This document shows, one piece after another, positions 45,427 to 54,449 of a DNA stretch of 64,000 bases. The position numbers and the translations under genes are program-made. The stretch lies in NCBI RefSeq assembly GCF_052056295.1, contig NZ_CP182493.1, positions 2,046,001-2,110,000 of the forward strand. The letters run 5' to 3'. The notes under the pieces are model-generated. The model saw only the letters and a program-made list of their open reading frames with translations. It did not search any database and was not told where the DNA came from. This DNA is from Catenovulum sp052056295 (GTDB lineage Bacteria; Pseudomonadota; Gammaproteobacteria; Enterobacterales; Alteromonadaceae). Within the stretch, counting starts at the first letter, position 1. Every line of letters begins with the position of its first letter.

Positions 45427-46310
45427 AGCTGAATAACTTCACATTCAACTGCGGCATCTTTAAATGCCTTGCTATTGGTTTAGCCAGTTTATGGTTAACC
45501 CTGTTTGTGTTTTTTCCAAGTGTATTGGTGATGGTCACCAGTTTTTTAACCCGTGATCCACAAAACACAGTTGCATTGCCAGTTAATATCGCCAACTATC
45601 AAAAAGCATTTGATCCTCTGTATCTACAAGTGTTTCTCGACTCACTGACTATGTCGGTACTGGCGACTATCTGCTGTTTGTTAATAGCATATCCGTTTGC
45701 TTTAGCAATCAGTAAGTTAGATAAACGCTGGCAAGCAATTGCGTTATTTTTGATGATAGTGCCATTTTGGACCAATTCCCTAGTGCGCACCTATGCGATT
45801 CAATTTATTTTGGGTAAACAGGGATTAATCAACAAAGCTTTATTAGCGCTTGATGTGATTGATAAACCTTTACAACTTATGTACACCCAAGGCGCTGTGA
45901 TAATTGGCCTATGTTATATCTTGCTGCCCTTTATGGTGTTGCCGCTGTTTTCATCTCTTGAAAAACTCGACAGCAAGTTAGAGTTGGCTGCTCAAGACTT
46001 AGGAGCAAATGCTTGGCAAAGGTTTTGGCACATTACTATTCCTCAGACTATGCCAGGCATAGTCGCAGGTTGTTTAATGGTGTTATTACCTTCTATGGGC
46101 ATGTATTACATAGCTGATTTATTGGGTGGTGCGAAAAATTTATTGCTCGGCAATGTGATTAAAACCCAGTTTTTAAATACGCGTGATTGGCCATTCGGTT
46201 CTGCATTTAGCGTATTACTTATGTTGTTATTGGCCTTTATGTTGTGGCTGTATTTTAGAGCGGCGAAGTTTGCCAACAAACAAGGAGGTTTAGGTGATGC
46301 GAATTTTTAG
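45423..46310 (+). CDS. potB: Spermidine/putrescine ABC transporter permease
   Basis: The 295-residue inner-membrane protein has six membrane segments and the binding-protein-dependent permease EAA loop (AAQDLGANAWQRFWHITIPQTMPGI). It forms the channel with PotC. ATG overlaps the potA stop (ATGA). Confidence 0.93.
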   Translation: MKLNNFTFNCGIFKCLAIGLASLWLTLFVFFPSVLVMVTSFLTRDPQNTVALPVNIANYQKAFDPLYLQVFLDSLTMSVLATICCLLIAYPFALAISKLDKRWQAIALFLMIVPFWTNSLVRTYAIQFILGKQGLINKALLALDVIDKPLQLMYTQGAVIIGLCYILLPFMVLPLFSSLEKLDSKLELAAQDLGANAWQRFWHITIPQTMPGIVAGCLMVLLPSMGMYYIADLLGGAKNLLLGNVIKTQFLNTRDWPFGSAFSVLLMLLLAFMLWLYFRAAKFANKQGGLGDANF

Positions 46311-47067
46311 TAAATTGTATATCGCGCTCATTTTAAGCCTAATTTATCTGCCTATGTTTGTGTTGGTGATTAACTCATTTAACCAATCTAAATACGGGGT
46401 TAAGTGGGGTGGCTTTACTACCAACTGGTATACAAAACTATTTAATAACGATGGGCTTATTCAAGCAGCGCTCAACTCGTTAACTGTGTCAGTTATTGCA
46501 GCGACAGCTGCAACTGTTATTGGCACATTAGCGGCGGTTGCTTTGCATAGATATCAATTTAAAGGCAAAGCTTTATTGTCGTCTATGGTGTTTGTTGCCA
46601 TGTTGACGCCTGAAATTGTGATGGCGATTGCGCTGCTAATCGTCTTTATCAGCTTAGGTATCACTTTAGGATTTGTCTCTCTGGTTATCGCGCATATTAC
46701 CTTCTGCCTACCTTTTGTCATTGTGGCTGTGTACGCGCGCCTCAAAGAATTTGATATGCGTATGCTCAATGCCGCCAAAGATTTAGGTGCAAGTGAGCTA
46801 CGTATATTTATTGAAATTATCCTGCCATTAATTTTACCTGCGGTGATTTCTGGTTGGTTGCTAAGTTTTACCCTGTCGCTAGACGATGTGATAGTCAGCG
46901 CATTTGTCACAGGGCCGGGCTATGAAATATTGCCGTTAAAGGTGTATTCCATGGTAAAAGTGGGTGTTTCACCCGAAGTTAACGCCATTTCAACGCTACT
47001 GTTGGTGGTGTCACTGACTATTGTCATTATTTCTCAACTACTTATTCGTAAGGATAAAACCCAATGA
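46297..47067 (+). CDS. potC: Spermidine/putrescine ABC transporter permease
   Basis: The 256-residue permease carries the EAA loop (AAKDLGASELRIFIEIILPLILP) and six membrane helices. ATG 46297 lies eight bases after AGGAGG; GTG immediately before it is less likely. It overlaps potB by 14 bp. Confidence 0.93.
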   Translation: MRIFSKLYIALILSLIYLPMFVLVINSFNQSKYGVKWGGFTTNWYTKLFNNDGLIQAALNSLTVSVIAATAATVIGTLAAVALHRYQFKGKALLSSMVFVAMLTPEIVMAIALLIVFISLGITLGFVSLVIAHITFCLPFVIVAVYARLKEFDMRMLNAAKDLGASELRIFIEIILPLILPAVISGWLLSFTLSLDDVIVSAFVTGPGYEILPLKVYSMVKVGVSPEVNAISTLLLVVSLTIVIISQLLIRKDKTQ

Positions 47068-48137
47068 AAAAATTACTTTCAGTGATGATGGCAGCAGTTA
47101 TCGGTGCAACTGGTTGCTCTGAAAAACCGGCTTCTGAACAAACTGCAGCTGCTAAAGCTAAACCACAAGAAAAAGTGGTTATTTACAACTGGACTGAATA
47201 CATTCCTGCAGACGTATTGGCTCAATTTACCGAGGAAACTGGTATTGAAGTTGAGTATGCAACATACGAAAGCAACGAAGCTATGTATGCCAAAATCAAG
47301 TTGTTAAAGGGTGAAGGTTACGACATCGCTGTGCCTTCTACTTTTTACGTGGAAAAAATGCGTAAAGAAGGTTTATTACAACCAATTCAAGCAGCTAAGT
47401 TAAGCAACTACGCTAACTTAGATGAAAACATGTTGAACAAAGATTATGACCCAAATAATCAATTCAGCATTCCTTATTTATGGGGCAGCACTGCTATCGC
47501 TGTAAACAGTGATGTTATTGATCCAGCGTTAATTACTAGTTGGCAAGATTTATGGCGCCCTGAAGTTGCTGGCGAATTAATGTTAATGGACGATGTACGT
47601 GACATCATGGGTGTTGGTTTAGCGGTTAAAGGTTTTGATGACAACACCACCAACGAAGCTGAAATTGAAGCTGCTTATATGGCATTACAGTCGTTGTGGT
47701 CAGGCGTGAAAATGATCAACTCTGATTCGCCAAAAACACCATTAATTCAAGGCAATGTAAATATTGGTGTGATGTGGAATGGTGAAGCTTATATGGCGCA
47801 GCAAGAAATGCCGAGCATTGAGTTTATTTACCCGTCTGAAGGTGCAATTGTTTGGGTAGACAGCTTTGTTATTCCTAAAGGTGCAGCGAATGTTGAAAAC
47901 GCGCATAAATTTATAGACTTTATGTTACGTGCACAAAGCGCTAAAGCAGCAATTGAAGAGTTAGGTTATGCTGCGCCAAACAAAGCTGCTATGGAGTTGT
48001 TAGCACCTGAGTTACGTGACAATAAGATCATCTTCCCAGATGCGGAAGATATTCAAAAAGGTCGTATTCACAAAGATTTAGGTGAATCAATTTTAGTATT
48101 TGAAAAATACTGGGAAAAATTAAAAGCGGGTGTTTAA
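47064..48137 (+). CDS. potD: Spermidine/putrescine-binding protein (PotD/PotF type)
   Basis: The 357-residue protein is a lipoprotein or periplasmic binding protein: N-terminus MKKLLSVMMAAVIGATGCSE has a Cys at residue 18 in a lipobox-like context. Typical motifs follow: YNWTEYIP, YDIAVPSTFYVEKM, IPYLWGSTAIAV, DDVRDIMGVGL, GVMWNGEAYMA. It captures polyamines for PotABC. The ATGA overlap with potC shows coupled translation. Confidence 0.92.
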   Translation: MKKLLSVMMAAVIGATGCSEKPASEQTAAAKAKPQEKVVIYNWTEYIPADVLAQFTEETGIEVEYATYESNEAMYAKIKLLKGEGYDIAVPSTFYVEKMRKEGLLQPIQAAKLSNYANLDENMLNKDYDPNNQFSIPYLWGSTAIAVNSDVIDPALITSWQDLWRPEVAGELMLMDDVRDIMGVGLAVKGFDDNTTNEAEIEAAYMALQSLWSGVKMINSDSPKTPLIQGNVNIGVMWNGEAYMAQQEMPSIEFIYPSEGAIVWVDSFVIPKGAANVENAHKFIDFMLRAQSAKAAIEELGYAAPNKAAMELLAPELRDNKIIFPDAEDIQKGRIHKDLGESILVFEKYWEKLKAGV

Positions 48138-48152
48138 TACTCGGTTTTCTAC

Positions 48153-48190
48153 AAGGTGGTTGAGGGTTTAACCTTAGCCACCTTTTATTT
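48153..48190 (+). terminator. Terminator after potD
   Basis: AAGGTGGTTGAGGG...CCTTAGCCACCTT forms an imperfect stem with mismatches, then TTTTATTTT. It closes the pot operon. Confidence 0.75.
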
Positions 48191-48235
48191 TAGCGCTTCT
48201 ACTGAGTGCTCTGTGGGTCGAAGCTAAATGGGGTA

Positions 48236-48305
48236 TTACTCACAAAAACGCTTCAAGGCTCTCCCTAGCTCGCTCGCACAAGATATCCCTCTCTTGTGAA
48301 GTTTT
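48236..48305 (+). repeat. Diverged copy of the intergenic repeat
   Basis: ACAAAAACGCTTCAAGG then GCTCGCA, a hairpin CAAGA-TATCCCTC-TCTTG and TGAAGTTTTGTTC follow the order of copies 1-3. The stem sequence differs but remains paired. Confidence 0.55.
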
Positions 48306-48427
48306 GTTCGCAACACCCCCATTCACCTTCTCAGCCGTTGTGTCGCGGTATTTTTGTTTTGATTGATTTTTATGCTCGACCAGCGTAGCTTTATACCAAG
48401 TCTATTTCACCATTCGGAGTATCTGTG

Positions 48428-48625
48428 ATGAATGTCGAACAATTGCACCCACACTACATAACTGATGCTGAAGGCCATAAAACTTCAGTGGTCATACCAA
48501 TTGAACAATTTCAGGAATTAATGGAAGATATTCAAGATCTTGCCGCTGCGGCAGAGCGACGAGATGAAAGTTCAACTAGCCACGACGCTCTCATTGCTGA
48601 ATTAAAAAACGATGGCTTGCTATAA
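48428..48625 (+). CDS. Antitoxin of a Phd/RelB-type pair
   Basis: The 65-residue protein shows an N-terminal operator-binding-like part (YITDAEGHKTSVVIPIEQFQELMEDIQDL), as in YefM/RelB/prlF-like antitoxins, and an acidic tail that would neutralise the toxin. ATG 48428 has GGAG upstream. It overlaps the toxin frame by 14 bp, typical for these pairs. The toxin is broken, so the antitoxin may be a relic. Confidence 0.7.
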   Translation: MNVEQLHPHYITDAEGHKTSVVIPIEQFQELMEDIQDLAAAAERRDESSTSHDALIAELKNDGLL

Positions 48626-48881
48626 AATTCAGTGGAAAAACTCGGCAAAAAAAGAGTTAAAAAAATTAGAGCGAAAATTCATACCTAACATAGTTAATGC
48701 TGTAACAGCCCTCGCAGAAAACCCTAGACCAACAAACTCCTAAAAGCTTGTTGGCAGTGAGCACACATATAGAATTCGCATTAATGACTACCGCGTAGTC
48801 TATTCAATAGAAGACGACATATTACTAATAGAAATCATCCGAGTTCGTCACCGCAAAGAAGTATATAAAAAACAATTGTAA
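48612..48881 (+). pseudogene. RelE/ParE-type toxin with an in-frame stop
   Basis: The frame encodes MACYKIQWKNSAKKELKKLE and a middle NPRPTNS, then TAA (48741-48743, codon 44), and resumes KLVGSEHTYRIRINDYRVVYS and so on to VRHRKEVYKKQL. Both halves match one RelE-type toxin of 89 codons; family members have Gly/Lys where the stop lies. The second half has the usual YRIR...RVVY and RHRKEVY catalytic segment. A full toxin cannot be made by ordinary translation; the reading frame is otherwise intact, so the event may be recent. Confidence 0.82.
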
Positions 48882-49010
48882 ATTATCTGTAAACCTCTAC
48901 CCACGCTAATATGCAATGCACAATTTCAATGATATAAATCGCCCCAATAACCAAGCGCGATCACATCAATTCTGGTTAGATTTTTAGTACCACACAAATA
49001 GGTAAATCTA

Positions 49011-49223
49011 ATGAAAAAAGTAATTTCTAGTTTAATCGTGTTAACCGCTTTATTTGGCCAAACAGCTTTTGCTGGTGAAAAAATTAGCAAAGAAGAACGT
49101 CAGGTTTTATCAAAAGAATGCCGTGCAGAACTAAAAGCGTCAGGTACAGATTTAACCGATAAAGAAGCAGTCAAAACTTTGGTTAAAGAATGTGTCAAAG
49201 GCAAGATTAAAGCGAAAAGCTAA
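49011..49223 (+). CDS. Small secreted protein, unknown function
   Basis: The 70-residue precursor has a clear signal peptide (MKKVISSLIVLTALFGQTAFA). The mature part is highly charged and helical, with two Cys (SKECRAEL and VKECVKGK) about 26 residues apart. No family recognised. ATG 49011 has AGGT upstream. Confidence 0.6.
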   Translation: MKKVISSLIVLTALFGQTAFAGEKISKEERQVLSKECRAELKASGTDLTDKEAVKTLVKECVKGKIKAKS

Positions 49224-49245
49224 CAAATAACTAAACCAGATTTCT

Positions 49246-49280
49246 ACAGTCAAATTGCATCAATGTAATTTGACTGTTTA
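49246..49280 (+). terminator. Stem-loop after the small secreted protein
   Basis: ACAGTCAAATT and AATTTGACTGT form a perfect 11-bp stem with a 10-base loop, followed by TTTA; it separates this gene from the ilv leader. Confidence 0.65.
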
Positions 49281-49363
49281 CTTAACATTCTCCAGCCAAT
49301 TCGAAATTACAATTGAAACCTCCAACATCAGCCGACAAATTTGCTGCAAAAAGCAACTATTTC

Positions 49364-49392
49364 TTGTCTGAGGGCCGATTGTATGCTATTTA
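49364..49392 (+). promoter_or_regulatory. Candidate ilv promoter
   Basis: TTGTCT, 17 bases, TATTTA gives a plausible sigma-70 promoter about 50 bp before the leader peptide start. Confidence 0.5.
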
Positions 49393-49438
49393 TACGCCCC
49401 TAAATGCAAATCGTCTCTTTTGCAGGTATCGAATTAAG

Positions 49439-49522
49439 ATGAATTTCCGAATTATGATTAAATTAGTCGTCGTCAGCGTGGTGGTGCTTCTCACTTCACC
49501 GCGGGGGTATGACTCGGTTTAA
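49439..49522 (+). CDS. ilvL: ilv leader peptide
   Basis: This 27-codon frame encodes MNFRIMIKLVVVSVVVLLTSP and a short tail, with six Val, two Ile and three Leu codons clustered before the terminator. Like E. coli IlvL, it senses charged branched-chain tRNA through ribosome stalling. A second Met (49454) could also serve as start. A Shine-Dalgarno site is weak. Confidence 0.85.
   Translation: MNFRIMIKLVVVSVVVLLTSPRGYDSV
49500..49508 (+). promoter_or_regulatory. Antiterminator arm of the ilv attenuator
   Basis: CGCGGGGGT pairs over nine positions (one G-T) with ACCCTCGCG at 49547-49555, the 5' part of the terminator stem. The two pairings exclude each other. Confidence 0.75.
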
Positions 49523-49545
49523 TTATAATTAACCAGACTAACATA

Positions 49546-49577
49546 AACCCTCGCGTCGCAAGACTCGGGGGTTTTTT
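49546..49577 (+). terminator. ilv attenuator terminator
   Basis: AACCC-T-CG-C-GTC, loop GCAA, then GAC-T-CG-G-GGGTT pairs as a stem of about 10 bp, followed by TTTTTT. It ends transcription in the leader when branched-chain aminoacyl-tRNA is plentiful. Confidence 0.88.
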
Positions 49578-49611
49578 GTTTTAGTCGTTATTAAAAGATA
49601 AAGGGTAAGTT

Positions 49612-51255
49612 ATGACCGGCGCTGAACTGGTTTTAAAAGTTTTACAACAACATGGCGTTAAGCACATTTTTGGTTACCCAGGTGGTGCCATCATGCCAAT
49701 TTATGACGCTTTGTACGACTCAGACGTACAACACTTCTTATGTCGTCACGAACAAGGTGCGGCATTCTCAGCTATTGGTTATGCACGCTCTACCGGTAAA
49801 GTTGGTGTCTGTATGGCAACTTCAGGCCCAGGCGCAACTAACCTAGTAACAGGTTTAGCTGATGCTATGATGGACTCAGTCCCTGTTGTCGCTATTACAG
49901 GTCAGGTATTCAGCAGCCTGATCGGCACTGATGCGTTCCAAGAAATGGATGTTTTAGGCATGTCCTTGTCTATTACTAAACACAGCTTTTTAGTTCAAAG
50001 CTTAGATGAGCTAGCGGATGTATTACATCAGGCGTTTGAATTAGCTCAGTCTGGCCGTCCGGGTCCTGTGTTAGTTGATATCCCTAAAGACATTCAAATT
50101 GGCAGTGTTGATTTTGAACCTTACCCAATTAATGACAAACAGTTTCCAGCAATCGACCAAGATGCAGTCACTACTGCACGCGATTTAATTGGCGCGGCGA
50201 AAAAACCACTATTCTATATAGGTGGTGGTGTTGGTTTAGCTGATGCAATTGACGAGTTACAAGACGTTTTGGAATATAGCCAAATTCCGGCAATTTCAAC
50301 CTTAAAAGCTTTGGGTACAGTACCGGGTGATTATGCTTACAACTTAGGTTTTGTTGGTATGCATGGTAACCAAGCTGCCAATTTAGCCGTACAAGAATGT
50401 GATTTGTTAATTTGTACTGGTGCGCGTTTTGATGACAGGGTAACAGGTAAGTTAGATACTTTTGCACCAAATGCTAAAGTTATTCACTTAGATATAGACC
50501 CAGCAGAAATCAGCAAATTGCGTACCGCTGATGTAGCGATTTTAGGTGATTTCAAACAAATTTTGCCGCAATTAAAAGTTGCGCCACATACACCTGAATG
50601 GTTAGAGCGCGTTGGCGGTTTAATCACTGAATTTGCTTGGCGTTACGACTACCCAGGCGAGAATATTTATGCGCCAAAATTGTTAAACCAATTAAGCAAA
50701 GCATTACCAGAAGATCACGTAGTCAGCTGTGACGTTGGTCAACACCAAATGTGGGTTGCACAACATATGTTATTTAGCTCACCACGCAATCATTTATCTA
50801 GTGGTGGCGCAGGTACTATGGGCTTTGGTTTGCCATCAGCAATTGGTGCACAAGTAGCACGCCCTGATGCAACTTCAGTTGTGGTATCAGGTGACGGTTC
50901 ATTTATGATGAACGTACAAGAATTAGGTACAATTAAACGCTTTAGCTTGCCAGTTAAAATAGTTTTATTAGACAACCAGCGTTTAGGCATGGTGAAACAG
51001 TGGCAAGAATTATTTTTTGAAGAGCGTTACTCAGAAACAAATTTAAGCGATAATCCCGACTTTATTACGCTGGCAAAAGCTTTTGACATACCAGCCATTA
51101 GCATAAGCAAAGCAGATGAGATTGACCAAGCAGTTGAACAATTTGTTCAAAGCAAAGGGCCAATTTTACTACATGTACAAATTGACGATAAAGACAACGT
51201 TTGGCCGTTAGTTCCGCCAGGTAAAGCAAACCACGACATGATAGAGGGCAACTAA
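49612..51255 (+). CDS. ilvG: Acetolactate synthase II large subunit
   Basis: The 547-residue thiamine-diphosphate enzyme condenses pyruvate, or pyruvate and 2-oxobutyrate. It has HEQGAAF (catalytic Glu), the FAD-type middle domain and the ThDP motif GDGSFMMN...DNQ. ATG 49612 follows AAGGG. The frame is intact (E. coli K-12 ilvG is frameshifted). Next gene begins one base after the stop. Confidence 0.95.
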   Translation: MTGAELVLKVLQQHGVKHIFGYPGGAIMPIYDALYDSDVQHFLCRHEQGAAFSAIGYARSTGKVGVCMATSGPGATNLVTGLADAMMDSVPVVAITGQVFSSLIGTDAFQEMDVLGMSLSITKHSFLVQSLDELADVLHQAFELAQSGRPGPVLVDIPKDIQIGSVDFEPYPINDKQFPAIDQDAVTTARDLIGAAKKPLFYIGGGVGLADAIDELQDVLEYSQIPAISTLKALGTVPGDYAYNLGFVGMHGNQAANLAVQECDLLICTGARFDDRVTGKLDTFAPNAKVIHLDIDPAEISKLRTADVAILGDFKQILPQLKVAPHTPEWLERVGGLITEFAWRYDYPGENIYAPKLLNQLSKALPEDHVVSCDVGQHQMWVAQHMLFSSPRNHLSSGGAGTMGFGLPSAIGAQVARPDATSVVVSGDGSFMMNVQELGTIKRFSLPVKIVLLDNQRLGMVKQWQELFFEERYSETNLSDNPDFITLAKAFDIPAISISKADEIDQAVEQFVQSKGPILLHVQIDDKDNVWPLVPPGKANHDMIEGN

Positions 51256-51256
51256 G

Positions 51257-51520
51257 ATGACACATACCATTAATTTGATCGCACAATCTCGACCAGAAAC
51301 AATGGAACGTGTATTGCGAGTCGTCCGCCACCGTGGTTTCGCACTAAACGCTGTTGAAATGAAAAATTGCGATAAAAACAATACAGTCAACATTCAATTA
51401 ACTGTATCGGGCGAGCGACCTATCAGCAATTTAGAACATCAATTGAAAAAATTATACGATGTGACTGAGTTAGAATTAAACTCTGCACTTTCACAATCAG
51501 CCGTAGCAATGAATGCATAA
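51257..51520 (+). CDS. ilvM: Acetolactate synthase II small subunit
   Basis: The 87-residue protein is one ACT domain (RPETMERVLRVVRHRGF, LTVSGERPISNLEHQLKKLYDV), the usual IlvM length, and serves as regulatory partner of IlvG. Confidence 0.9.
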   Translation: MTHTINLIAQSRPETMERVLRVVRHRGFALNAVEMKNCDKNNTVNIQLTVSGERPISNLEHQLKKLYDVTELELNSALSQSAVAMNA

Positions 51521-51537
51521 TTTTCAGGACATTAACA

Positions 51538-52467
51538 ATGAGTAAATCTAATTATCCAGAACTAATTTGGTACAATGGCAAGGTTATTCCATGGCAAGAA
51601 GCAACAGTGCATATTGTTTGTCATGCAATTCATTACGGTTCATCAGTATTTGAAGGTGTACGTTGTTACGACACGCCAAAAGGTCCAGCTATTTTCCGCT
51701 TAAAAGAACATACACGTCGTTTGTTCGATTCAGCTAAAATCTACCGCTTTGAAATTCCTTTCACCCAAGAAGAAATTAACCAAGGCTGTAAAGACATTAT
51801 CAAAGAAAACGGCTTAAAAAGTGCTTACTTACGTCCGTTTGCATTTATGGGTGCACACGGTTTGGGTTTAAATCCACCAAAAATGCCATTAGAAACATCT
51901 ATTATGGCGCTAAACTGGGGTTCATATTTAGGTGACGAAAGTTTAGAAAGCGGTGTTGATGCAGCTATTACTTCATGGAATCGTTTAGCACCTAACACTA
52001 TGCCGACTGGTGCAAAAGCTGGTGGTAACTACTTATCTTCAATCTTAATCACTACTGAAGCAAAACGTCACGGTTATGTTGAAGGTATAGGTTTAGACCA
52101 AAACGGCTGTATTTCTGAAGGCGCAGGCGAGAACATCTTTGTTGTGCGTGATGGCGTTATCTGCACACCACCATTAACCAGTGGTATTTTGCCAGGTATT
52201 ACGCGTAATACCTTAATCACATTAGCAGCTGAATTCGGTTACACAGTACGTGAACAAGCGATTCCGCGTGAAGCGCTATACTTAGCAGATGAAGTATTTA
52301 TGTGTGGTACAGCGGCTGAAGTTGTACCTGTGCGCAGCGTAGACCAAATTACTGTGGGCAACGGTAAACGTGGTCCAATTACTGAAAAGATTCAAAAAGC
52401 TTACTTCGACCTAGTCAAAGGTGTAGGCGATGACAAGTGGGGTTGGTTAGATTACGTAAACGAATAA
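51538..52467 (+). CDS. ilvE: Branched-chain amino acid aminotransferase
   Basis: The 309-residue fold-type IV PLP enzyme carries GVRCYDTPKGPAIFRLKEHTR, the PLP Lys in GAKAGGNYLSS and GCISEGAGENIFV. It transfers amino groups to 2-oxo acids in the last step for Ile, Val and Leu. Confidence 0.95.
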   Translation: MSKSNYPELIWYNGKVIPWQEATVHIVCHAIHYGSSVFEGVRCYDTPKGPAIFRLKEHTRRLFDSAKIYRFEIPFTQEEINQGCKDIIKENGLKSAYLRPFAFMGAHGLGLNPPKMPLETSIMALNWGSYLGDESLESGVDAAITSWNRLAPNTMPTGAKAGGNYLSSILITTEAKRHGYVEGIGLDQNGCISEGAGENIFVVRDGVICTPPLTSGILPGITRNTLITLAAEFGYTVREQAIPREALYLADEVFMCGTAAEVVPVRSVDQITVGNGKRGPITEKIQKAYFDLVKGVGDDKWGWLDYVNE

Positions 52468-52603
52468 GCGTTTATTTGCAGTCAACTTAACCCACTTATC
52501 AAGCAGGCTACTCGCCTGCTTTTGCATATATAAATTGAATAGAATTTGTTGTGTTGGCAATTAACCAACTCAACCCACCCAACCAAAAATGGGAGACAGA
52601 ACA

Positions 52604-54445
52604 ATGCCAAAATTAAGATCAGCCACTACAACCCAAGGCCGTAATATGGCGGGTGCACGTGCGTTATGGCGCGCAACAGGCATGAAAGATGAAGATTTCA
52701 ACAAACCAATTATCGCAGTAGCTAACTCATTTACTCAATTTGTCCCAGGTCACGTACATTTAAAAGATATGGGTCAATTAGTTGCACGTAGCATTGAAGC
52801 TGCTGGTGGTGTTGCTAAAGAATTTAATACTATCGCAGTAGACGATGGTATCGCTATGGGTCACGGTGGTATGTTATACAGCTTGCCATCACGCGACTTA
52901 ATTGCTGACTCAGTTGAATACATGGTTAACGCCCACTGTGCCGACGCTATCGTGTGTATTTCAAACTGTGACAAAATCACCCCGGGCATGTTAATGGCGG
53001 CTATGCGCTTAAACATTCCTGTGATCTTTGTATCAGGCGGCCCAATGGAAGCAGGTAAAACTAAGCTTTCAGACCAAATCATCAAACTAGATTTAGTTGA
53101 TGCCATGATCCAAGGTGCCGATCCGACAGTTTCTGATGAACAAAGTGATGAAGTTGAACGTTCTGCTTGCCCTACTTGTGGTTCATGCTCTGGTATGTTC
53201 ACTGCAAATTCAATGAACTGTTTAACTGAAGCTTTAGGTTTATCATTACCTGGTAATGGTTCAATGTTGGCAACTCACGCAGATCGTGAACGCTTATTCA
53301 AACAAGCGGGTTCACGCATCGTTGAGTTATGTGAGCAATATTACAAAAACGATGATGATTCAATTTTGCCACGCAACATTGCAACTTTTGAAGCATTTGA
53401 AAATGCGATTGCATTAGATATCGCTATGGGTGGTTCAACCAATACAGTTTTACACTTATTGGCGGCAGCGCAAGAAGGTGATGTTAACTTTACTATGACT
53501 GACATAGACCGTATGTCACGCAAAGTACCTAACTTAAGTAAAGTTGCACCAGCAACGCAAAAATACCATATGGAAGACGTACACCGTGCTGGTGGTGTTA
53601 TTGGTTTATTAGGTGAATTAAACCGTGCGGGTTTACTGCATGCTGATACTAACCACGTTTTAGGTGGCAAGTTAGCCGACGTTCTAGCTAAGTGGGACAT
53701 AATGGTCACCGAAGACGAAGCGGTTAAAACCTTCTACCAAGCGGGCCCTGCTGGCATTCGTACCACGCAAGCTTTCTCACAAGATTGCCGCTGGCCTTCA
53801 CTCGATAATGACCGTGAAAACGGTTGTATTCGCAGCAAAGAACACGCTTATAGCCAAGACGGTGGCTTAGCTGTGTTAGAAGGTAACATTGCAGTTGACG
53901 GTTGTATTGTAAAAACTGCCGGTGTTGACGAAAGCATCTTAAAATTCTCAGGCCCAGCCATTGTATTTGAAAGCCAAGAAGATGCAGTAGACGGCATTTT
54001 AGGTGACAAAGTAAAAGCCGGTGATGTTGTTGTTATTCGTTACGAAGGCCCTAAAGGTGGTCCGGGCATGCAAGAAATGTTGTACCCAACAACTTTCCTA
54101 AAATCTAAAGGTTTAGGCAAAGCATGTGCACTAATCACTGATGGTCGTTTCTCTGGTGGTACATCTGGTTTATCAATTGGTCACGTTTCACCTGAAGCAG
54201 CCAGCGGCGGTACTATTGGTTTAGTAAAAGATGGCGACATCATTGAAATTGACATTCCTAACCGTGGTATCTCTTTAAAAGTTGACGAAGCTGAGCTTGC
54301 TGAGCGTCGTAAGCAACAAGATGCAGCTGGCTGGAAACCTGTTAGCCGTGAGCGCGAAGTTTCTTTCGCATTAAAAACTTTTGCTATGTTTGCAACCAGC
54401 GCCGACAAAGGTGCAGTGCGTGATCGCAGCAAATTAGAAGACTAA
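52604..54445 (+). CDS. ilvD: Dihydroxy-acid dehydratase
   Basis: Start is ATG 52604 (GGGAG upstream), matching E. coli MPKYRSATTT; an upstream ATG at 52589 adds five residues. The 613-residue enzyme holds iron-sulfur Cys motifs (ISNCDKI and PTCGSCSGMF) and TDGRFSGGT. It dehydrates the dihydroxy acids of the Ile/Val pathway. Confidence 0.96.
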   Translation: MPKLRSATTTQGRNMAGARALWRATGMKDEDFNKPIIAVANSFTQFVPGHVHLKDMGQLVARSIEAAGGVAKEFNTIAVDDGIAMGHGGMLYSLPSRDLIADSVEYMVNAHCADAIVCISNCDKITPGMLMAAMRLNIPVIFVSGGPMEAGKTKLSDQIIKLDLVDAMIQGADPTVSDEQSDEVERSACPTCGSCSGMFTANSMNCLTEALGLSLPGNGSMLATHADRERLFKQAGSRIVELCEQYYKNDDDSILPRNIATFEAFENAIALDIAMGGSTNTVLHLLAAAQEGDVNFTMTDIDRMSRKVPNLSKVAPATQKYHMEDVHRAGGVIGLLGELNRAGLLHADTNHVLGGKLADVLAKWDIMVTEDEAVKTFYQAGPAGIRTTQAFSQDCRWPSLDNDRENGCIRSKEHAYSQDGGLAVLEGNIAVDGCIVKTAGVDESILKFSGPAIVFESQEDAVDGILGDKVKAGDVVVIRYEGPKGGPGMQEMLYPTTFLKSKGLGKACALITDGRFSGGTSGLSIGHVSPEAASGGTIGLVKDGDIIEIDIPNRGISLKVDEAELAERRKQQDAAGWKPVSREREVSFALKTFAMFATSADKGAVRDRSKLED

Positions 54446-54449
54446 TAAA

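Noticed and set aside
49313..49438. Longer version of the ilv leader frame
   Set aside because: The upstream part overlaps the candidate promoter and the leader fits the 27-codon peptide from 49439.
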